NCBI RefSeq assembly: GCF_014930365.1
Contig: NZ_JABXWI010000013.1
Location: 197,546 to 261,545, forward strand
From: Streptomyces caniscabiei
GTDB taxonomy: Bacteria > Actinomycetota > Actinomycetes > Streptomycetales > Streptomycetaceae
Direction of reading: 5' to 3'
Length of the DNA stretch: 64,000 bases
Shown here in pieces: positions 1 through 10,200 of the stretch. The notes under the pieces are model-generated. The model ran no database searches. It saw only the letters and a program-made list of their open reading frames with translations, and was not told the origin of the DNA. The stretch's first letter is position 1. Each line of letters opens with the position of its first letter. A program made the translations under genes and the position numbers.

Positions 1-3000
1 AACGCCATCGCGCTGACCGTCGGCATGTTCGTCGACGACCTGAAGTACCTGCGGGATCCGAGCTACGCGTACGGCCCCTGGGTGTCCGCAGGCGAGGTGT
101 CGAAGAACGGGAAGTACACCGACAACCCCGGCGACCCGGAGAACTGGTCCAACAGCTACACCCAGTACATCTCCGAGGCCGCCTGGCGCTCCTACCAGGT
201 GCACGGCGGTCCCGACGGCATCCCGCGCAACCTCGCCCGGTACGCGGAGAAGGACGTCGAGGGCCAGCTCGCGGCCTACGACCACGACGGCAACGGGCTG
301 ATCGAGTACGACTGGGGCGCGATGACCGGCAACGACGCCGACGCGGTGTCGTTCGACTGGAAACCGGGGAACCTGGACCGCGCCGAGTCGGCGTACGTCT
401 ACAGCAACGCCACGGCGGCGGCCCGCGCGTACGACGTCCTCGGTGAGAAGGCCGGTGCCGACCGGATGCGGAGCGTCGCGCAGCGGGTGAAGGACGCCGT
501 CCTCGAACACCTCTGGGACCCCGAGGACAAGCTGCTGAAGCACCGGCACGTGGCGAGCGACAGCCTGGTGCCCTGGAAGGAGATCAACAACTACTACCCG
601 TACAGCGTGGGCCTGATGCCCACGCCGGACGAGGACCCCCAGTACATCGAGGCGCTGCGGCTGTGGGCGGACGCCGAGCAGTACCCGGTCTTCCCGTTCT
701 TCACCGCCAACCAGGCGGACAAGGCGGAGGCGGCCGGGCAGGGGCACCCGGGGAGCAACAACTTCTCCGTCATCAACTCCACGGTCACCTTCCGCTTCCT
801 CTCCTCGGTGCTGCGGAAGTACCCCAACCGGTACATCGACCGCACCTGGTACAAGAAGCTGCTCTCCTGGAACGCCTGGGCCCACTACGTCGACGGCGAC
901 AACCGGTGGCCCGACCAGAACGAGTTCTGGGCCGACGGCGGCGCCGACCCGCAGAAGATCGGCTACCGCTCCTGGATCCACCACACCATCCTCGGCACCA
1001 CCAACTGGACCGTGATCGAGGACGCGATGGGCTTCCGCCCCCGCGACGACCGGAAGATCGAGCTGTCCCCGATCGACGTCGACTGGCCGCACTTCGCCGT
1101 CACCGACATCAACTACCGGGGGACGGACGTGGCGGTGATCTGGGACGAACCGGGGGACGGGAAGCGGCCGTACGGCCGGCAGGTCCCCGAGGGCTACTCC
1201 CTCTACCTCGACGGCAGGCTCGCCCTGACCGCCGACCGGCTCACCCGGCTCGTCCACGACCCGGTCACCCGCGAGGTGACGTTCCCGGACGGGGGAGGGG
1301 CCAAGGCCCGCACCACGGGGCTGCGGACGGCCGTGGCCGCCCCGCAGGACGTCGAGTTCGGCCGCGCGGACCGCGTCACCGACCTGTTCGCCAAGGCCGG
1401 CCGTGACCTGACCGGCACGGCGACGGACAATCTCGCCGCAGGGGTCACGGCCCGCGCCTCCCACGAGGCCGAGGGACGGGGCGCGGCCGGGGCCGTCGAC
1501 GGGTTCACCGTCAACGAGCCCCACTGGGGCGCGCGCGGCTCGGGCAACACCGAGGACTGGTACGAGGTCGACTTCGGGCGGCCCCGCGCGGTCGACGACG
1601 TACGGCTGTACTTCTTCAGCGACAAACGGCCGGGCGGGTACGCCGAGCCCGCCCTCTACACCGTGCAGTACCAGGACCGGGAGGGCCGCTGGAGGGACGT
1701 GACCCGGCCCGCCAAGACACCCACGTATCCCCGGGCCAATCTGAACCAGGTGCGCTTCTCGAAGGTGACCGCGCAGAAGCTGCGGGTGTCGATGCGGCAC
1801 CGCGACGGGCACACCAGCGGCCTGAAGGAGATCCAGGCGTTCCACACCGGTGCCCGGCCCCCGGCGGCCCGCGACCGGGCGCCCTACGTCGAGGCGTGGC
1901 GGGACACCACGTACAGCCGTCCCGGACAGGTGCGGCTCACCGGCATCGTCGAGGACGACGGGCTCCCGGAGGGGAGACTCACCTCCGTGTGGGAGGCGGT
2001 GGACGGGCCCGACGGCGGCACGGTCATCTTCGACGACCCCGGTGCGCCGACGACCGTCGCCCGCTTCACCGCCCCCGGCACCTACACCCTCCGGCTGACC
2101 GCCACCGACGGCGCGTCCGACTCCGCGGAACAGGTCGTGATCGAGGCGGAGGGGCCGTCCGGCGGTCAGGTGAACGTGGCGCCCTTCGCGACCCCCACCG
2201 CCTCCTACACCTCCGGCTGGGAGTCGGTCGCCGCGATCAACGACGGCCGGGAACCCGCCTCCTCCTCCGACGCCCCGCGCTGGGGCAGCTGGCCGCAGAA
2301 GGGCACCCAGTGGGTCCAGTACACCTGGGCCGACCCGGTCCGTGTGGACGGCTCCGACCTGTACTTCTTCCGCGACGCCCAGCCCGGCGCGGGCGACGGC
2401 GTCGGCGTGCCCGCATCCTGGGTCATCGAGTACCGGGACGGTGACACCTGGCGCGAGGTCGGCGCGCCCAGCGGCTACGGCACCGCCGAGGACGGCTACA
2501 ACAGGACCACCTTCGCCCCCGTCACCACGACGGCGCTGCGCGCCCGGCTCACCGGGCATCCGAACCTGGCCCTCGGCGTGCAGGAGTGGAAGGTGTACGC
2601 GCAGACGCCGGAGGCGGTGCGCGAGGTCCATGTCCCCACACCGCGCGGCACGCTCCCCGAACTGCCCGACGAGGTGACCCTGGTGTACGAGGACGGCGCC
2701 ACGGCCCGCTCGCCGGTCGCCTGGCCCGCGCTGACGCGGGAGCAGGTCGCCGAGGGCGGCACCAGCGTCCGGGTCACCGGGCTCGCCGACCTCGCGGCAC
2801 GCCCGGTGACGGCGACCGTGTGGGTGCGGCAGACCGACGCGGTCGAGATCACCAGCGTCGCCGAGGAGCGCGTCACCACCCGGGCCGGCCGGGCACCCAC
2901 CCTCCCGCCGACCGTCGTCGCCACCTTCAACGACGGCTCCAGGGACAGCCGTGTCGAGGTGACCTGGGACCCGGTGGAACCGGGCCGGTACGCCGAACCC

Positions 3001-3081
3001 GGCACCTTCGAGGTGAAGGGGACGGTGGCGGGCACGACGTACCGAGCGACGGCGACGGTCACCGTGTCGGGACCGCCGTGA
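1..3081 (+). CDS. Secreted-type MGH1-like glycoside hydrolase with discoidin and Ig-like modules (5' partial)
   Basis: The reading frame is open from base 1, so the start and any signal peptide lie outside the window. The first ~370 visible residues form an alpha/alpha-toroid glycosidase of the GH63/MGH1-like type, rich in Trp, Asp and Glu (for example DNRWPDQNEFWADGG and SWIHHTILGTTNWT). Next come a discoidin/CBM32-like module (about residues 470-610), a PKD-like module, a second discoidin-like module (about 715-860) and two bacterial Ig-like modules ending in VTVSGPP. This architecture is usual for extracellular enzymes acting on decorated plant polysaccharides. A GH127 arabinofuranosidase gene follows 138 bp downstream on the same strand, so an arabinose-containing substrate is plausible but inferred. 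The exact GH family is uncertain. Confidence 0.75.
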   Translation, partial: NAIALTVGMFVDDLKYLRDPSYAYGPWVSAGEVSKNGKYTDNPGDPENWSNSYTQYISEAAWRSYQVHGGPDGIPRNLARYAEKDVEGQLAAYDHDGNGLIEYDWGAMTGNDADAVSFDWKPGNLDRAESAYVYSNATAAARAYDVLGEKAGADRMRSVAQRVKDAVLEHLWDPEDKLLKHRHVASDSLVPWKEINNYYPYSVGLMPTPDEDPQYIEALRLWADAEQYPVFPFFTANQADKAEAAGQGHPGSNNFSVINSTVTFRFLSSVLRKYPNRYIDRTWYKKLLSWNAWAHYVDGDNRWPDQNEFWADGGADPQKIGYRSWIHHTILGTTNWTVIEDAMGFRPRDDRKIELSPIDVDWPHFAVTDINYRGTDVAVIWDEPGDGKRPYGRQVPEGYSLYLDGRLALTADRLTRLVHDPVTREVTFPDGGGAKARTTGLRTAVAAPQDVEFGRADRVTDLFAKAGRDLTGTATDNLAAGVTARASHEAEGRGAAGAVDGFTVNEPHWGARGSGNTEDWYEVDFGRPRAVDDVRLYFFSDKRPGGYAEPALYTVQYQDREGRWRDVTRPAKTPTYPRANLNQVRFSKVTAQKLRVSMRHRDGHTSGLKEIQAFHTGARPPAARDRAPYVEAWRDTTYSRPGQVRLTGIVEDDGLPEGRLTSVWEAVDGPDGGTVIFDDPGAPTTVARFTAPGTYTLRLTATDGASDSAEQVVIEAEGPSGGQVNVAPFATPTASYTSGWESVAAINDGREPASSSDAPRWGSWPQKGTQWVQYTWADPVRVDGSDLYFFRDAQPGAGDGVGVPASWVIEYRDGDTWREVGAPSGYGTAEDGYNRTTFAPVTTTALRARLTGHPNLALGVQEWKVYAQTPEAVREVHVPTPRGTLPELPDEVTLVYEDGATARSPVAWPALTREQVAEGGTSVRVTGLADLAARPVTATVWVRQTDAVEITSVAEERVTTRAGRAPTLPPTVVATFNDGSRDSRVEVTWDPVEPGRYAEPGTFEVKGTVAGTTYRATATVTVSGPP

Positions 3082-3108
3082 CGGGACCGCCGTGTCGGGA
3101 CCGCCGTG
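3067..3108. repeat. Three tandem 14-bp repeats at the end of the first gene
   Basis: Units of the type GTGTCGGGACCGCC / GTGACGGGACCGCC occur three times in a row. They span the stop codon at 3079-3081 and run into the spacer. The array looks like local slippage duplication and has no evident function. Confidence 0.6.
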
Positions 3109-3219
3109 ACGACCCCCACGGCCGCGCACCCGCCCTGGCACGGGCGTCGTGACCGTCTCTCCGCCCCCCCCACACACACAGCCTCCACCACCCCACCGGA
3201 GAAGATCGGAGTCGAGAGC

Positions 3220-5373
3220 ATGTCCCAACCCCCCACCCGGCGACGGCTGTTGAGCCTGGCCGCGGGAGCGGCCGCCGCCGGCCCGCTCGTGCAGGCCACC
3301 TCGTCCGCCCACGCCGCCCCGGCCCACCGAGGGCCCGCCCAGGCCCCCGCCGCCCCGCTGCCCGTCCCCGCCGGCTGGGCGGTGCACCCCTTCCCGCTGG
3401 ACCGGGTCACCCTCGGGGACGGCGTGTTCCGGGCCAAGCGCGACCTGATGCTGAACTACGCCCGGTCCTATCCGGCCGACCGCATCCTGGCCGTGTTCCG
3501 CGCCAACGCCGGGCTCGACACCCGGGGAGCGCGGCCGCCCGGCGGCTGGGAGACCTCCGACGGCAATCTGCGCGGCCACTACGGCGGCCACTTCCTCACG
3601 CTCGTCGCCCAGGCCTACGCCGACACCCGCGAGTCCGCCCTCAAGACCAAACTGGACTATCTGGTCACCGCGTTGGGGGAGTGCCAGTCGGCGCTGGCGG
3701 AGCGCGGCACGCCGAGACCGAGTCACCCCGGCTTCCTGGCGGCGTACCCGGAGACGCAGTTCATCCTGCTGGAGAGCTACACGACGTACCCCACCATCTG
3801 GGCGCCGTACTACACCTGTCACAAGATCATGCGCGGGCTGCTCGACGCCCACACCCTGGCCGGGAACGCCCAGGCGCTGACCATCGCCGCGAGGATGGGC
3901 GACTGGGTGCACAGCAGGCTCGGCGGGCTGCCCAGGGCGCAGCTGGAGCGGATGTGGTCCATCTACATCGCCGGTGAGTACGGCGGCATGAACGAGGTGC
4001 TCGCCGACCTGTACGCCCTCACCGGCAAGGCCGAACACCTGGCCGCCGCCCGCTGCTTCGACAACACCGCGCTGCTCGACGCCTGCGCCCAGGACCGGGA
4101 CGTCCTCGACGGGCGTCACGCCAATCAGCACATCCCGCAGTTCACCGGTTATCTGCGGCTGTTCGACGAGACGGGGGAGGAGCGGTACGCCGACGCGGCG
4201 CGCAACTTCTGGGGCATGGTCGTCGGTCACCGGACCTACAGTCTCGGCGGTACCGGGCAGGGCGAGATGTTCAAGGCCCGCGACGCCGTCGCGGCCACGC
4301 TGGACGACAAGAACGCCGAGACCTGCGCGACCTACAACATGCTGAAACTGAGCCGGCAGCTGTTCTTCCGGGAGCCGGACGCGGCCCGGATGGACTACTA
4401 CGAGCGGGGGCTGACGAACCACATCCTCGCCTCCCGCCGGGACATCGCGAGCACGAGCAGCCCGGAGGTCACCTACTTCGTGGGCATGGGCCCGGGCGTC
4501 GTGCGCGAGTACGGCAACACCGGCACCTGCTGCGGCGGCACCGGCATGGAGAACCACACCAAGTACCAGGACTCGGTGTACTTCCGCTCCGCCGCCGGCG
4601 ACGCGCTGTACGTCAACCTGTACCTCGCCTCGACCCTGCGGTGGCCGGAGCGCGGGCTCGTCGTCGAACAGAGCAGCTCCTATCCGGCGGAGGGCGTGCG
4701 CACCCTGGTCTTCCGTGAGGGCGGGGGCCGGCTCGATCTGCGACTGCGGGTGCCGTCCTGGGCCACGGCCGGGTTCACCGTGACGGTCAACGGGGTGCGG
4801 CAGCAGGTCGAGGCCGTGCCCGGGTCGTATCTGTCGCTGAGCCGGGAGTGGCGGCGCGGCGACCGGGTCGGGATATCCGCGCCGTACCGGCTGCGGGTGG
4901 AGCGGACCCCGGACGACCCCACGGTCCAGTCGCTGTTCTTCGGCCCGCTGCTGCTGGTCGCGCAGAGCGCGGAGGCCGGGTTCCGCGGCTTCTCCTTCTA
5001 CAAGGACTTCACCCTGCGCGGCGATCTCGCCGACGCCGTCCGCCCCGAGGGGAGGCCGCTGCACTTCACCACGCACGGGCTCACCCTCGCGCCGTTCTTC
5101 GCCGGGAACGACCTTCGCTACCACGCGTACTTCCGGCGCTCCGAGCCCGTGGTCGTGTTCGGTACGGCCGGCTCCGGGGTCCCGAACCGGAGCCGTGGGG
5201 ACGGGCTGACCTTCCTCGACGTGCTGTGGGCCCGGGCGCCCTTCGCGACGTCCGAGGCCTTCGTGGGGGCGGTGCGTGCGCTGGCCGACGCGTGGGTCTC
5301 CGAGGGACGGTTCACCGCCGCCGAGCGGGACGCGGTCGTCGCCGCCGCGGTCCGGGGCGGTCTTCGCCGCTGA
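3220..5373 (+). CDS. GH127 beta-L-arabinofuranosidase, Tat-exported
   Basis: The 717-residue product should release terminal beta-L-arabinofuranose from arabinan or hydroxyproline-linked arabino-oligosaccharides outside the cell. The N terminus has a twin-arginine signal (RRRLLSLAAG, then an Ala-rich stretch to about residue 32). The GH127 zinc/thiolate site is visible: Glu367 and Cys369 in NAETCATYN, and the Cys437-Cys438 pair in NTGTCCGGTG. In the family the first Cys of the pair is the nucleophile and all four residues bind zinc. The ATG at 3220 was chosen because a GGAG lies 9 bases upstream and the signal peptide begins there; an in-frame upstream start would add an unlikely leader. It is probably co-transcribed with the preceding glycosidase. 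Confidence 0.88.
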   Translation: MSQPPTRRRLLSLAAGAAAAGPLVQATSSAHAAPAHRGPAQAPAAPLPVPAGWAVHPFPLDRVTLGDGVFRAKRDLMLNYARSYPADRILAVFRANAGLDTRGARPPGGWETSDGNLRGHYGGHFLTLVAQAYADTRESALKTKLDYLVTALGECQSALAERGTPRPSHPGFLAAYPETQFILLESYTTYPTIWAPYYTCHKIMRGLLDAHTLAGNAQALTIAARMGDWVHSRLGGLPRAQLERMWSIYIAGEYGGMNEVLADLYALTGKAEHLAAARCFDNTALLDACAQDRDVLDGRHANQHIPQFTGYLRLFDETGEERYADAARNFWGMVVGHRTYSLGGTGQGEMFKARDAVAATLDDKNAETCATYNMLKLSRQLFFREPDAARMDYYERGLTNHILASRRDIASTSSPEVTYFVGMGPGVVREYGNTGTCCGGTGMENHTKYQDSVYFRSAAGDALYVNLYLASTLRWPERGLVVEQSSSYPAEGVRTLVFREGGGRLDLRLRVPSWATAGFTVTVNGVRQQVEAVPGSYLSLSREWRRGDRVGISAPYRLRVERTPDDPTVQSLFFGPLLLVAQSAEAGFRGFSFYKDFTLRGDLADAVRPEGRPLHFTTHGLTLAPFFAGNDLRYHAYFRRSEPVVVFGTAGSGVPNRSRGDGLTFLDVLWARAPFATSEAFVGAVRALADAWVSEGRFTAAERDAVVAAAVRGGLRR

Positions 5374-5407
5374 CCGCGCGCGAAGGGTTGACGTGTACGG
5401 GACTAGA

Positions 5408-5437
5408 TGGGTTCATGGGAGCGCTCCCATGAACCCA
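5408..5437. promoter_or_regulatory. CebR-type operator inside a 30-bp perfect palindrome
   Basis: TGGGAGCGCTCCCA, the CebR box of Streptomyces cellulose/cello-oligosaccharide genes, sits at 5416-5429. Symmetry continues outward without mismatch to 5408 and 5437. A -35-like TTGACG at 5388-5393 lies just upstream, so a bound LacI-family repressor would cover the promoter of the mannanase gene at 5503. Confidence 0.85.
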
Positions 5438-5502
5438 CTTCCCCGGCACCCCCACCTCTCGATGCCTGACCTTCTCGGCGCCCACCCCCACCTGGAGTCG
5501 CA

Positions 5503-7161
5503 GTGAGAACTGGAAGAAACCCCCTGAGCACGCTCCTGGCCGGCCTCGCGGGCATGATCGCGCTCACCCTCCTCGGCGTCCTCGCCCCGGCCGTCGCCCT
5601 GGCCCAGTCGGCCCCCGACGTCCGGGCCACCGGCCTGCACATCAGCGACGGCCGGCTGCTTGAGGCCAACGGCAACGACTTCGTGATGCGCGGCGTCAAC
5701 CACGCCCACACCTGGTACCCGGGCGAGACGCAGTCGCTGGCCGACATCAAGGCGCTCGGCGCCAACACCGTCCGCGTCGTCCTCTCCGACGGACACCGCT
5801 GGGCGAAGAACAGCCCCGCCGACGTGGCGAACGTCGTCGCCCAGTGCAAGGCCAACCGGCTCATCTGCGTCCTGGAGGTGCACGACACCACCGGGTACGG
5901 CGAGGAGGCCGCCGCCGGCACGCTCGACCACGCCGCCGACTACTGGATCGGCCTCAAGGACGTCCTCGCCGGCGAAGAGGACTACGTCATCGTCAACATC
6001 GGCAACGAGCCCTGGGGCAACACCGACCCCGAGGGCTGGACCGCCCCCACCAAGGCCGCCGTGCAGAAGCTGCGGGCCGCAGGATTCCAGCACACGATCA
6101 TGGTGGACGCGCCCAACTGGGGCCAGGACTGGCAGGGCGTCATGCGTGCCAACGCCCAGTCCGTGTACGACGCCGACACCACCGGCAACCTGATCTTCTC
6201 GATCCACATGTACAGCGTGTTCGACACGGCCGCCGAGATCAACGACTACCTCGGCGCCTTCGTGAACGCCGGACTGCCGCTGCTCATCGGCGAGTTCGGC
6301 GGGCCCGCCGACCAGTGGGGCGACCCCGACGAGGACACCATGATGGCCGCCGCCGAGCGGCTCGACCTCGGCTATCTGGCCTGGTCCTGGAGCGGCAACA
6401 CCGATCCGATCCTCGACCTGTCGATCGGCTTCGACCCGACCCGGCTGAGCGCCTGGGGCCAGCGCATCTTCAACGGCGTCAACGGCATCGCGCAGACGGC
6501 CGAGGAGGCCACCGTCTTCGGCGGCGGCACCCCGGGCGACACCCAGGCACCGAGCGCCCCGGGAACCCCGGCCGCCTCGGCCGTGACGGCGACCTCCGCC
6601 ACGCTCTCCTGGACCGCCGCCACCGACAACGTCGGCGTCACCGGCTACGACATCGTCCGGGTCAGCGGCTCCACCGAGACCAAGCTCGCCGCCTCCACCA
6701 CCCACTCCGTCACCCTGACCGGCCTCACCGCCGACACGGCGTACACCTTCGCCGTCTACGCCCGCGACGCCGCCGGGAACCGGTCGGCCCGCTCGGCGAC
6801 CGTGAACGTCACGACGGACGAGGGCGGCGGCACGCCCGCCGGGAACTGCGCGGTGACCTACCGGGCCACCAACGAGTGGCCGGGCGGCTTCCAGGGCGAG
6901 ATCGTGGTCCGCAACACCGGCACCACCGCCGTCAGCGGCTGGACCCTGGGCTTCGCCTTCGCCGACGGCCAGACGATCACCAACATGTGGGGCGGGACCG
7001 CCACACAGAGCGGGGGTTCGGTGAGCGTGAAGCCCGCCTCCTACACCTCCACCATCCCGGCCGCGGGTTCCGTGACGGTCGGGTTCATCGGGAACAAGGG
7101 CGCCACCAACACCGCGCCGACGGCCTTCACGCTCAACGGGGCGGCCTGCGCCAGCAGTTGA
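5503..7161 (+). CDS. Secreted endo-1,4-beta-mannanase (GH5) with Fn3 and CBM2
   Basis: This 552-residue extracellular enzyme cleaves beta-1,4-mannan backbones. A Sec signal peptide ends near Ala34. The catalytic domain (about 38-345) carries RGVNHAHTWY, typical of bacterial GH5 subfamily 8 mannanases such as the Streptomyces ManA group. The acid/base is Glu169 in NIGNEPWGN and the nucleophile is Glu264 in LIGEFGGP. A fibronectin type III module (about 350-440) links to a C-terminal CBM2 with conserved Trp residues and end cysteines. The GTG at 5503 is preceded by GGAG five bases upstream. A CebR box lies about 75 bp upstream, so expression should respond to cello-oligosaccharides. Mannanase is preferred over cellulase because of the subfamily motif. 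Confidence 0.9.
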   Translation: MRTGRNPLSTLLAGLAGMIALTLLGVLAPAVALAQSAPDVRATGLHISDGRLLEANGNDFVMRGVNHAHTWYPGETQSLADIKALGANTVRVVLSDGHRWAKNSPADVANVVAQCKANRLICVLEVHDTTGYGEEAAAGTLDHAADYWIGLKDVLAGEEDYVIVNIGNEPWGNTDPEGWTAPTKAAVQKLRAAGFQHTIMVDAPNWGQDWQGVMRANAQSVYDADTTGNLIFSIHMYSVFDTAAEINDYLGAFVNAGLPLLIGEFGGPADQWGDPDEDTMMAAAERLDLGYLAWSWSGNTDPILDLSIGFDPTRLSAWGQRIFNGVNGIAQTAEEATVFGGGTPGDTQAPSAPGTPAASAVTATSATLSWTAATDNVGVTGYDIVRVSGSTETKLAASTTHSVTLTGLTADTAYTFAVYARDAAGNRSARSATVNVTTDEGGGTPAGNCAVTYRATNEWPGGFQGEIVVRNTGTTAVSGWTLGFAFADGQTITNMWGGTATQSGGSVSVKPASYTSTIPAAGSVTVGFIGNKGATNTAPTAFTLNGAACASS

Positions 7162-7229
7162 CCACCCCGGTGAGGTGACCGGTTCTCGCGGGCCGCCGGG
7201 TCGTGCCAGGTGACCCTGGCTCGCGAGAC

Positions 7230-7264
7230 GACCGGCGGGGGCCTGCTCGCGGCCCCCGCCGGTC
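7230..7264. terminator. Bidirectional terminator hairpin
   Basis: A 14-bp perfect GC stem (7230-7243 with 7251-7264) encloses a 7-base loop. It lies between the convergent mannanase gene and the GH30 gene, whose stop is at 7268-7270. Confidence 0.75.
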
Positions 7265-7267
7265 ACA

Positions 7268-10200
7268 TCAGCGTCGTACGAGCGTGATCCGGTACGTCCG
7301 GGTGCGTGAGCCGTCCTCGCCGGTCACGGTGACGACGGCGGACGTCCGGCCGTCGCGTTCCACGGTGACGGCCGCGTACGGATCGCGCGCCGTGGCCGTG
7401 ACCTTCGCCCGGGCCGGGTCGTCGGTCGCCACCCGGTAGGTGGTGGTGTCGGGGTCGAAGGACCCGACCGGCCGGCCGGCGACCTCGATCCCGGCGGCGG
7501 CCGCGTCCGAGGAGGCACCGGCGCTCTTGGCGTACACCTCGATCTCGCCCAGGGTGATGTAGCCGCCCTGACGCGCGGTCATCACCACGCGCACACCGGT
7601 CACCGGGCCCGCGTCGAGCGGGACGTCGATCACCGGGGTGCCCTCGGTGCCGACCGCGACGGGGTCGCCCGCGTCGGTCCACGGACCGTTCTCGGTGGCC
7701 CGGACCTGCACCTTCAGGCTCTCCGGGAAGGAGACGTTGGTCCCGTCGCGGTGGAAGTGGGCGACGATCCGGGTGAGGTCACGGGCCTTCGGCAGACCGA
7801 AGGTGATGGTGTCGGAGGGGTTCTTGGTGCCCGACCGCCAGTTGGACCAGGCCTTTTCGGCGGTGGTGCCGTTGCGCAGCCGCTCGGCGGAGTAGCCGCT
7901 CTCGGTGTAGGTGGCGCCCACGGAGACGGCCGGGTCCGTCGCGATGTTGCTCTGGGTCGCCTCGGTGACCTGGACCCGTACGGTCGCCGCGGCCGTGCTG
8001 CCGTCGACGACCTCCGCCCGGCCCCGCAGGGTCACGACCCCCGCCTCGTCGAACGCCCCCTCGGGCGCCGCGTCCCAGCTCACCGGGAGGGTGGTCCGGC
8101 CGCCGTGCCGGCCGACGCCGACGACCGTCGCCGGCAGCTCCGGGACGCCGCCCACGTACGTCTTGGCGCGGGCGGGCAGGGTCGAGGCGATGGTGTCGAC
8201 GGTGACGAGGACCTTCGCGCGGTGCTTGCGGCCGAGGGCGTCGGTCGCCTCACCCGTCACACGGACCGTGCCGGGCTTGCGCCACTTCCTGTCCGACGGC
8301 AGCTCCCACTCGACGGGCAGACTGCCGCGCGCGCCGTCCCGGAGGACCGGGGTCACCGTCTCCGGCAGCTTCGGCCGCAGCCCGGGGACGGTGAACGCCT
8401 CGGCGCGTTCGATGCGCAGCACGGTCTCGTCGGTCACCGTCCAGCGCTGGTTGGCGGCCGAGGTCGGGGTGTACGTCGACACCTTGGCGCCGTCCGCCGA
8501 GGAGCTCCCGGTGACGTCGAGAAGGCGGCCGGTGGCGGCGTTCACGAAGGTCCAACTGCCGTCGCCCGTAGTCGACATGACCCACTGGGCGGCCGCGGGG
8601 ACCTCCCCGGCGGCCGGGTCCTCCAGGACGGCCTGGTGGTCACGGACGGCGAGCCGCCTGCCCGTGCGGGCGTCGGCGAGGGCGTAGCGCTCGCGGTTGT
8701 CGCGGCCCGGGGTCAACTGCTCGACGGACCAGAGCTGCCGGGCGTCGGCGGAGTCGGTCGTGCGGATGACGACGCCGGTGCCGTCCTCCGACGGGGCCAG
8801 CGACTTGCCGCTCTGGGCGCCCTGGAGCCGGTACACATGGTCGGACTGGACCAGTGCGGCGTCCTTCGCGACCCCGCTGACGCCGTCGACGAGGAAGGTG
8901 GTGACGGACTTGGCCGGCACGTCGAGGGTGGCCGCACGGTCCTTCACCCGGACCGGGGTGCCCTCGACGAGCGCCCCGTCGGCGCTCGTCACGACGGGGG
9001 TGACGGTGGCGCGGGAGGAGACCTTGCCGAAGCGCGAGAGATCGAGGGTGACGGAACGCCCGGTCGTGCCGCTGTTGACATGGACGACGGAGGCCGCGCG
9101 GCCGGACTTCCTGACGGCGGCGACGCTGGACGGGTCGTCGACCTTCACGAAGTGGTCGCCCGGGCGGATGTGATGCGTGAAGTTGCGGATGGTGTGGAAC
9201 TTGGAGTTGGCCCGGACCGGGCAGGTCTCCAGGGTGTCCGTGGCCGTGCAGTTGAACGGCACGTGGATGCTGCCCCAGTTCTTGCCGGCGGCGGCCTGCG
9301 GGATCGAGTCCTCGACGGGCTGCCAGAACACCCAGGCGGACGGCTCCAGTTCCCGCATGTCGTCGACCATGCGGGTGGCGATCCCGAGGCCGGGCTCCAT
9401 GCCCGTGAAGTCGGTGCCGGTGCCCCAGGTGCCCTCGACCTCGCTCATCCACAGCTTCTTGTCCGCGCCCTTGGCGATGTCACGGGCGCTGGTGCGCATC
9501 CCGGTGCCGTAGGTGTGCACGTTCAGCTGGGGGAGCGCCGCCCGCGCGGAGGCGTCGTACGCGTTCCAGTTCTGGGTGAAGATCGTGGGGTTGGTCTCGT
9601 CCATCGCGGAGATCTCGGCGTCGGTCGCCGCTCCCTCCAGCGCCTTGTCGAGCGCGAGGACGACCTTCTGCTGGAGCGCGGGGCCCGCGTGCGCGCCCTC
9701 CTGACGGCCGCCGGTGGGCTGGCCGTTCGCGCCGATCTGGGTGCCCCAGTAGTTGGTGTTGGGCTCGTTCAGCGGGGCGATGGTGTCGAAGTCGATGCCG
9801 TGCCGCTTCTCCAGTTCCTCGGTGACGCGCACCAGATATCCGGCGAACTCGTCGACGCGGTCGGCGCGGATCTGGTCCGTGTTCGCGTCGAAACCGCCGG
9901 AGACATAGCCGCTGACGGTCTGGAACCAGGGTGGCGAGTTGCTGAACGCCTCCCAGGTGTCGACCTTGTCCTTGATCTGGTCCACCCACCAGCGCTGGCC
10001 CTGGTCGGCGTCCCAGTTCCAGTGGTCGGGGTCGTTCGGGTCCCACCACTCCATGTCCTGGCGGGTGGTGCCCTCGGGGGCCTTCCAGAAGCCGTCCATC
10101 GTCGCGCCGGCCTTCATGTAGTCCTTGCGGACGTCCGGGGCGTTGCCGCCGCCGATGTTGTAGCGGGCGATGGTGAGGCCGAGGCCGTCCTCGCCGAACA

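Noticed and set aside
5413..7266. Long antisense frame opposite the mannanase
   Set aside because: Gly/Val/Arg-rich composition typical of the complement of high-GC coding sequence, no motif, and it contradicts the clear GH5/CBM2 protein.
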